Source: Aliihoeflea sp023389195
GTDB lineage: Bacteria > Pseudomonadota > Alphaproteobacteria > Rhizobiales > Rhizobiaceae
DNA: 64,000 nucleotides
NCBI GenBank assembly: GCA_023389195.1
Contig: JAEWET010000029.1
Span: 1-64,000 of the forward strand
Reading direction: 5' to 3'
This document shows, one piece after another, positions 58,894 to 64,000 of the stretch. Position numbers and translations under genes: made by a program. The first letter of the stretch is position 1; each line of letters opens with the position of its first letter. The notes beneath the pieces are model-generated. The model did no database searches. It saw only the letters and a program-made list of their open reading frames with translations, and was not told where the DNA came from.

Positions 58894-61197
58894 ATGAACG
58901 TGATGACGCCGAAGTTCGGAATGGGTGCGCCCGTCCGTCGCCTCGAGGACGATGCCTTCATCCGGGGGCAGGGCCGCTATACCGACGATTTGACGCGCGA
59001 CGGCGTGCTGCATGGATATGTCCTCCGCTCGCCGATTGCCCGCGGCAGGTTCACCATCGGCTCGACGGAGGCGGCACTCGGCAGCGACGGCGTCAGGCTT
59101 GTGCTGACCGGCGCGGATGTCACCCATCTCGGCGCACTGAAGTCCGGCGCCATGCAGAAGCAGCCCGACGGCACCCGCGCGCCGACCCGCGACATCCCGA
59201 TCCTGTGCGCTGATGAAGTCGCCTATGTCGGCGACGCCGTCGCCTTCATCGTTGCGGACAGCCGTGCGCAGGCGCAGGACGCGGCCGATCTGCTGGAAGT
59301 CGATTTCGAGCCGGAGGATGCCGTCGCCGACATCGCGGCCGCCCTTGCGGACGATGCCCCGCAGGTCTGGAGCGAGCGGGGAGGAAACGTCGCCTTCGAA
59401 TACAGGCTGGGCGAGGCCGATGCGGCCGATGCCGCCTTCGCGAAGGCCGCCAACGTCTCGCGGATCGAGTTCCGCAACAATCGCCTGGTTTCCAACTACA
59501 TGGAACCGCGCTCGGCGCTGGGCGAATGGGTGGAAGGCGAGGATCGCTTCACGCTGACGACGGGATCGCAGGGCGTCCATTCGATGCGCCGGGTCCTGTG
59601 CGACCAGGTCTTCAACATCGGCCATGACAAGCTGCGCGTGGTCACGCCCGATGTCGGTGGCGGCTTCGGCACCAAGATGTTCACCTACCGCGAATATGCG
59701 CTGGTTCTGGAGGCGGCCAAGCGTCTCGGCCGCCCGGTCAAGTGGACCAGCGACCGGACCGAACATTTCCTGACCGACGCCCATGGTCGCGACAATCTCG
59801 CCGTCGCCGAGATGGCGATGGACGGGGAAGGACGCTTCCTGGCCCTGCGCGTGAGAACCGAGGCCAATATCGGTGCCTACTGCTCGCAGGTCGGCCCGTT
59901 CATCCCCTGGGTCGGCGCCACGATGTCGACGGGCGTCTACGACATCCCGGCGCTCGACGTGGTCATCCAGGGCATCTACACGAACACCACGCCCGTCGAC
60001 GCCTATCGCGGCGCAGGCCGCCCCGAGGCGGCATTCCAGCTCGAAAAGCTCGTCGATCAGTGCGCGCGCGACCTGAAGCTGTCGGCGCCCGAAATCCGCC
60101 GGCGCAATTTCATCCGCCCCGAACAGTTCCCCTACACCACCCCGACGGGGCGCAAGTACGATGTCGGCGAGTTCGACGGCCACATGACGACCGCGCTGGA
60201 GCGCGCCGAATGGGATGGCTTCGACGCCCGCAATGAGGAGGCGAAGACGAAGGGCCGCATTCGCGGCATCGGCCTTGCGACCTACGTCGAGGCCTGCGCC
60301 TTCGCCGGCTCCGAGCCGGCCCATGTCGAACTCGACGGGGACGGAAACGTGACGCTTTCGATCGGCACCCAGTCGAACGGGCAGGGCCACGCGACGGCCT
60401 ATGCGCAGTTCGTCGCCGAAAAGCTCAACGTCGACATCTCGCGGATCAAGGTCCACCAGGGTGATACTGACCGGCTTGAAAAAGGCGGCGGCACGGGTGG
60501 CTCGCGCTCGATCCCGCTCGGCGGCGTCTCGGCCGCGCGTGCCGGTGAGGACCTTGCCGAAAAGCTGAAGCGCATCGCGGCCGACGAACTCGAAGCTTCG
60601 CCCGCCGATATCGAGCTCGTCGACGGCACCGCGAAGATCGTCGGAACGGACCGGGTGATCGACTTCGCGGGCATCGCGCGCGCGGCCAAGAACGAATCCG
60701 ATCTCAAGGGCTTCGGCGAGTTCGTTCAGGACGAGGCGACCTATCCGAACGGCAGCCATGTCTGCGAGGTCGAGATCGATCCCGAGACCGGCGCGACGCA
60801 GGTCGTGCGCTACACGATCGTCGACGATTTCGGCGCGACCGTGAACCCGATCCTGCTGGCCGGCCAGGTCCATGGCGGCGTTGTGCAGGGGATCGGCCAA
60901 GCCTTGTGCGAAGAGGCGGTCTATGGCGAGGACGGCCAGCTAGTCACCGCCAGCTTCATGGACTACGCCGTGCCGCGCGCCGACGATTTCCCGAACTTTC
61001 ATTTCGAGACGCGCAACGTTCCCTCGACCACCAACGCGCTCGGGATCAAGGGCGCGGGCGAGGCGGGGACGATCGGCGCCACGCCGGCCGCGCTGAATGC
61101 GGTGACGGACGCACTCTGGCGCGCCTACGGAATCGGCCACATCGAGATGCCTGCTACGCCACAGCGCGTATGGCAGGCGATTCAGGACGCGAAATAG
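58894..61197 (+). CDS. Molybdopterin-binding large subunit, xanthine dehydrogenase/CoxL form II family
   Basis: A 767-residue molybdenum hydroxylase catalytic subunit. It has the a/b hammerhead domain (about 20-130), the AYRGAGR motif at 370-376 that marks form II CoxL-like proteins (form I CO dehydrogenases carry AYxCSFR), QSNGQGHATAYAQ, GGGTGGSRS and the catalytic Glu723 (GAGEAG). Such enzymes need a FAD subunit and a 2Fe-2S subunit, but neither is next to this gene. The substrate is unknown: an aldehyde or N-heterocycle is likelier than CO. ATG 58894; ATG 58903 is an alternative. Confidence 0.92.
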   Translation: MNVMTPKFGMGAPVRRLEDDAFIRGQGRYTDDLTRDGVLHGYVLRSPIARGRFTIGSTEAALGSDGVRLVLTGADVTHLGALKSGAMQKQPDGTRAPTRDIPILCADEVAYVGDAVAFIVADSRAQAQDAADLLEVDFEPEDAVADIAAALADDAPQVWSERGGNVAFEYRLGEADAADAAFAKAANVSRIEFRNNRLVSNYMEPRSALGEWVEGEDRFTLTTGSQGVHSMRRVLCDQVFNIGHDKLRVVTPDVGGGFGTKMFTYREYALVLEAAKRLGRPVKWTSDRTEHFLTDAHGRDNLAVAEMAMDGEGRFLALRVRTEANIGAYCSQVGPFIPWVGATMSTGVYDIPALDVVIQGIYTNTTPVDAYRGAGRPEAAFQLEKLVDQCARDLKLSAPEIRRRNFIRPEQFPYTTPTGRKYDVGEFDGHMTTALERAEWDGFDARNEEAKTKGRIRGIGLATYVEACAFAGSEPAHVELDGDGNVTLSIGTQSNGQGHATAYAQFVAEKLNVDISRIKVHQGDTDRLEKGGGTGGSRSIPLGGVSAARAGEDLAEKLKRIAADELEASPADIELVDGTAKIVGTDRVIDFAGIARAAKNESDLKGFGEFVQDEATYPNGSHVCEVEIDPETGATQVVRYTIVDDFGATVNPILLAGQVHGGVVQGIGQALCEEAVYGEDGQLVTASFMDYAVPRADDFPNFHFETRNVPSTTNALGIKGAGEAGTIGATPAALNAVTDALWRAYGIGHIEMPATPQRVWQAIQDAK

Positions 61198-61268
61198 GTT
61201 AACTGGATAATCGATTTCCGAATCGGCGCGGCGGCGACGTCGCCGCGCATTTTGTGGCAAGCGGGCGG

Positions 61269-62225
61269 ATGAACAGACAAGAGGTGGAGGCCCTTTACGC
61301 GGACAGGAATCCGCTGACCGGCATTCTGCTCAAGGTCATCTCCGTCGCAACCTTCGTGGCGATGGCCTCGCTGATCAAGGCGGCGGGGCGCGTGCCGGCG
61401 GGTGAGATCGTCTTATTCCGGTCCGCTTTCGCCATCCTTCCGATCCTGATCCTGCTTGCCTGGCGGCACGAACTGCGCTCGGCACTGAAGACCACACGCC
61501 CCGTAAGCCACGTTGCCCGCGGTCTGGTGGGTGTGACGTCGATGGGGCTCGGCTTCTTCGCACTGACGCGATTGCCGCTACCCGAGGCGATCACGCTCAA
61601 CTATGCGCAGCCGCTTCTGGTCGTCGTCTTCTCGGCCCTGTTCATGGGCGAAGTCGTGCGCCTGTTCCGCTGGAGCGCCGTCGTCGTCGGGCTCATCGGC
61701 GTCGTCATCATCTCCTGGCCGAAGCTGACGCTCTTCACCGACGGCTCGGCGATGGGCAATGACGAGGCGCTGGGCGTCACCGCTGCCTTGCTGGCGGCGG
61801 GCGTCTCGGCCATCGCCATGCTTCTGGTTCGCCGCCTCGTCCATACCGAGAAGACCGCGACGATCGTCCTCTGGTTCTCGCTGACGTCGACGGTTGCCGC
61901 GCTCGGCACCATTCCGTTCGGCTGGGTTCCGCTGACCGGCGGACAGGCAGCTTGTCTCATCGGCTCCGGCATTTGCGGTGGCGTCGGCCAGATCCTGATG
62001 ACCGAAAGCTATCGCCACGCGCCGATGTCGACGATCGCGCCGTTCGAATACACGTCCATGATCCTCGGCATCGCCGTCGGCTTCTTCGTTTTCGGCGATC
62101 TGCCGACGATCTACACGCTGGTCGGCGGCACCATCGTGGTCGGCGCCGGTCTCTTCATCATCTGGCGCGAGCAGCGGCTCGGTCTCAAGCGCGGCCAGGC
62201 CCGCAAGGTCACCCCGCCGGCCTGA
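61269..62225 (+). CDS. DMT-superfamily transporter (EamA)
   Basis: A 318-residue inner-membrane protein with ten predicted helices in two EamA repeats (about 20-145 and 170-300). Typical segments: EIVLFRSAFAILPIL, PLPEAITLNYAQPLLVVVFSALFMGE and APMSTIAPFEYTSMILGI. Family members export metabolites or amino acids; substrate unknown. ATG 61269 is chosen over GTG 61254. The 71-base gap before it contains a 16-base palindrome (GCGGCGACGTCGCCGC, 61231-61246). Confidence 0.88.
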   Translation: MNRQEVEALYADRNPLTGILLKVISVATFVAMASLIKAAGRVPAGEIVLFRSAFAILPILILLAWRHELRSALKTTRPVSHVARGLVGVTSMGLGFFALTRLPLPEAITLNYAQPLLVVVFSALFMGEVVRLFRWSAVVVGLIGVVIISWPKLTLFTDGSAMGNDEALGVTAALLAAGVSAIAMLLVRRLVHTEKTATIVLWFSLTSTVAALGTIPFGWVPLTGGQAACLIGSGICGGVGQILMTESYRHAPMSTIAPFEYTSMILGIAVGFFVFGDLPTIYTLVGGTIVVGAGLFIIWREQRLGLKRGQARKVTPPA

Positions 62226-62230
62226 CGCGG

Positions 62231-63064
62231 TCAGCGCGGCGACACTTCCCCAAGCTTCGCCTTGATCTCCAGGAGATCGCGCCAGGCGAGCTTCTTGTGC
62301 GGCGGATTGCGCAGGAGATAGTCGGGATCGAAAGTCGACAGTGCCGTGATCGATCCCTCACCGATCTTGCACTGCCACCATTTGCCCCTGACCCGCACGA
62401 TGCTTTCGGGCGAGCGCGACATGACCTTCGTCGCCAGATCGCCGAGCGGAACCAGAACCTTCGGCTGGACGAGTTCGATCTGCCGTTTGAGAAAGGGGCG
62501 GCAGATTTCGATCTCGATGGCGGTCGGCGCGCGATTTCCCGGCGGGCGCCACGGAATGACATGCGCGAGATAGGCATTGGAGCGGTCGAGCCCGATCGCG
62601 GCCATCATGCGGTCGAGCAATTGCCCGGACCGTCCGACATAGGGCCGGCCCTCGATGTCTTCGTCGCGACCGGGTGCATCTCCGATGAACAGGATGTCGG
62701 CGGCAACGTCGCCTTCGCCGAAAACGAGGCTCTTGGCCGTCAGCGCCAGATTGCAGCCATCGAAGCCCTGCATTGCCTCGCGAAGCGCCTCCAATGACAT
62801 GGCTTCGCGGGCAAGAAGCCGCGCTCGCTCGCTCTGTCCCTCGTCGGGAACGCTGGTTTGCGCGCGGGTGGGTGCCGCAGGCGTGGGGCGGTCAGCCGCA
62901 CGCGTAGCACGCGGTTGCGGCGCCGAAACTTCGGTTGCGCTTGCTGGAATGACCGGCTGCTCGGTCGCCGCAAAGCGGTCCACGGCCTCGTCCATCAATG
63001 CGTCGTCCACGCCGCTGTCGGCATAGAAGAGCAGGAGCTCGCGCAGGTTGATCGTGTCGGCCAT
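62231..63064 (-). CDS. Uracil-DNA glycosylase superfamily protein (divergent type 4-like)
   Basis: A 277-residue protein: a disordered N-terminal extension (about 35-80, Pro/Ala/Thr-rich) and a UDG domain from about 95. Motifs: GDAPG (128-132) with DEDIEGRPYVGRSGQLLD, then PWRPPGNRAPT and FDPDYLLRNP (245-254). Type 4 enzymes have four Fe-S cysteines; here only Cys104 and Cys188 appear to be in register, and the His of the usual HPxxLLR loop is Asp246. It therefore belongs to the superfamily but may lack the cluster and use a changed active site. Convergent with the DMT gene (5 bases). Confidence 0.82.
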   Translation of the reverse strand: MADTINLRELLLFYADSGVDDALMDEAVDRFAATEQPVIPASATEVSAPQPRATRAADRPTPAAPTRAQTSVPDEGQSERARLLAREAMSLEALREAMQGFDGCNLALTAKSLVFGEGDVAADILFIGDAPGRDEDIEGRPYVGRSGQLLDRMMAAIGLDRSNAYLAHVIPWRPPGNRAPTAIEIEICRPFLKRQIELVQPKVLVPLGDLATKVMSRSPESIVRVRGKWWQCKIGEGSITALSTFDPDYLLRNPPHKKLAWRDLLEIKAKLGEVSPR

Positions 63065-63111
63065 GCCTTCTCTATACCGATCGGCAGGCAGGTGGCCAAG
63101 CGCGCGATTAT

Positions 63112-63127
63112 TTGACGTTTACGTCAA
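63112..63127 (+). promoter_or_regulatory. TTGACGT-TT-ACGTCAA palindromic operator candidate
   Basis: A 16-base palindrome with perfect 7-bp arms lies between the divergent UDG and ETF-QO genes. It covers a possible -35 (TTTGAC, 63111) paired with TATAGA (63133-63138) at 16-base spacing, so a bound repressor would block ETF-QO. Its shape resembles LiuR-type sites of branched-chain amino acid catabolism; that identity is from memory and unverified. Confidence 0.55.
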
Positions 63128-63269
63128 CGGAATATAGATTGCGCGCTACGGCCTGTCGCATGGCGTGAGTTATGGTTTCGCTTAGGAAACCGATGCGATA
63201 AGCACGCATTATGACATCAGGCAGCGTCGCGGACGACGCAACCGACGGACAAGCGGGTGGGAGATCGAC

Positions 63270-64000
63270 ATGAGTGAAGTTGAACGCGAGAGCATGGAAT
63301 TCGACGTCGTGATCGTGGGCGCCGGCCCCGCCGGTCTCGCCGCATCGATCCGCTTGAAGCAGCTCAATCCCGATCTTTCCGTCGTCGTCCTGGAGAAGGG
63401 CGCCGAGGTCGGCGCGCACATCCTTTCGGGCGCCGTGGTCGACCCGATCGGCATCGACAGGCTCCTGCCGGAATGGCGCTCGGAAAGCGATCATCCGTTC
63501 AAGACGCCGGTCACGGACGACCAGTTCCTCCTGCTCGGCCCCGCAGGTTCGATCCGCATCCCGAATTTCCTGATGCCGCCCCTGATGAACAACCACGGCA
63601 ACTACGCCGTCTCGCTCGGCAATGTCTGCCGCTGGCTCGCCGGCCACGCCGAGGCGCTGGGCGTCGAAATCTATCCGGGCTTCGCCGCTGCCGACCTCAT
63701 CTACAATGACGAAGGCGCCGTCACCGGCGTCGTCACCGGCGACATGGGCGTCGAGCGCGACGGCACGCACGGCCCGTCCTACGCGCCCGGCATGGCGCTG
63801 CTCGGCAAATACGTTCTGATCGGCGAGGGCGTGCGCGGTTCGCTGGCCAAGAAGCTGATCGAAAAGTTCGAGCTTTCGAAGGACGCGCAGCCGCAGAAAT
63901 TTGGCATCGGCCTGAAGGAGCTCTGGCAGGTCGCGCCGGAAAAGCACAAGCCCGGCCTCGTCCAGCACTCCTTCGGTTGGCCGCTGAACTCGAAGACGGG
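63270..64000 (+). CDS. Electron transfer flavoprotein-ubiquinone oxidoreductase, 5' part
   Basis: The first 243 codons of ETF-QO, which passes electrons from ETF (fatty acid and branched-chain amino acid oxidation) to ubiquinone at the inner membrane. The FAD site is VIVGAGPAGLAASIRLKQL (17-22 GAGPAG); VLEKGAEVGAHILSGAVVDP, MPPLMNNHGNYAVSLGN and GEGVRGSLAKKLIEKF are diagnostic. The frame is open at the right edge; the 4Fe-4S domain lies outside. ATG 63270 follows GGGAGAT; ATG 63294 (MEFDVVIVG) is a shorter alternative. Confidence 0.95.
   Translation, partial: MSEVERESMEFDVVIVGAGPAGLAASIRLKQLNPDLSVVVLEKGAEVGAHILSGAVVDPIGIDRLLPEWRSESDHPFKTPVTDDQFLLLGPAGSIRIPNFLMPPLMNNHGNYAVSLGNVCRWLAGHAEALGVEIYPGFAAADLIYNDEGAVTGVVTGDMGVERDGTHGPSYAPGMALLGKYVLIGEGVRGSLAKKLIEKFELSKDAQPQKFGIGLKELWQVAPEKHKPGLVQHSFGWPLNSKT

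Noticed and set aside
61231..61250. 16-base palindrome after the molybdenum hydroxylase gene as a terminator
   Set aside because: The palindrome has no proper loop and only TTTT after it; termination is too uncertain to list.
1..64000. tRNA/rRNA genes, CRISPR arrays, insertion sequences
   Set aside because: No cloverleaf-type T-loop sequence, regularly spaced repeat or transposase-like frame was noticed on either strand; a covariance-model search was not possible here.

Overview
The window is high-GC chromosomal DNA from an alphaproteobacterium, most likely order Hyphomicrobiales (Rhizobiales), Phyllobacteriaceae/Rhizobiaceae-like. This rests on marker genes and gene order, not on a database search: a complete alphaproteobacterial gene transfer agent (GTA) cluster, a MucR/Ros regulator, the FeuN-FeuP-FeuQ set, the gene order ccmI-ccmE-ccmF-ccmH-degP-regulator-kinase-glnE-pleC, and DivJ/PleC-type kinases. 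I saw no tRNA, rRNA, CRISPR array, transposase or integrase.

Layout. 1-7.5 kb is general metabolism and stress: a partial zinc alcohol dehydrogenase, ilvE, a DUF2272 protein, Fe-type superoxide dismutase, cytochrome c', a diheme cytochrome c, oligopeptidase B and msrB. 7.7-13.6 kb is a seven-gene Mrp Na+/H+ antiporter operon (mrpABCDEFG), nearly every junction overlapping. 13.6-22.7 kb holds mucR, a DnaA-C-terminal-like protein coupled to a DUF6456 protein, sufE, a DUF5330 protein, a DivJ-like kinase with a peptidoglycan-binding protein and DUF1491 protein, a DUF2336 protein, a 52-residue ORF and a DUF1214/DUF1254 pair. A bifunctional class A PBP (22.8-24.9 kb) diverges from the GTA.

25.1-39.5 kb is the GTA structural cluster. 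It starts at a recognisable sigma70-type promoter and runs in canonical order: TerS, TerL, portal, g3.5, protease, capsid, connector, stopper, tail terminator, tail tube, two assembly chaperones, short tape measure, distal tail, hub, NlpC/P60 peptidase and megatron/host-specificity protein, then a small holin-like protein. It lacks integrase, repressor and replication genes and has a 187-residue tape measure, as a GTA rather than a prophage would. The most notable observation is an in-frame TAA at codon 34 of the megatron gene; the rest of its 1,284-codon frame is open. There is also an intrinsic terminator directly after the capsid gene, inside the operon.

39.5-55.9 kb is envelope sensing and cytochrome c maturation: feuNPQ, a lipoprotein, ccmIEFH, degP, an OmpR-type response regulator and kinase, glnE and, convergent, pleC. 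56-64 kb holds pepN, an orphan molybdenum-hydroxylase large subunit, a DMT transporter, a divergent uracil-DNA glycosylase, and the 5' part of ETF-ubiquinone oxidoreductase behind a palindromic operator candidate.

Each convergent gene pair separated by more than about 90 bp carries a palindromic intergenic element (4786-4930, 20232-20379, 53438-53566). Family names come from motif recognition in the translated sequence; regulatory calls are pattern-based inference.
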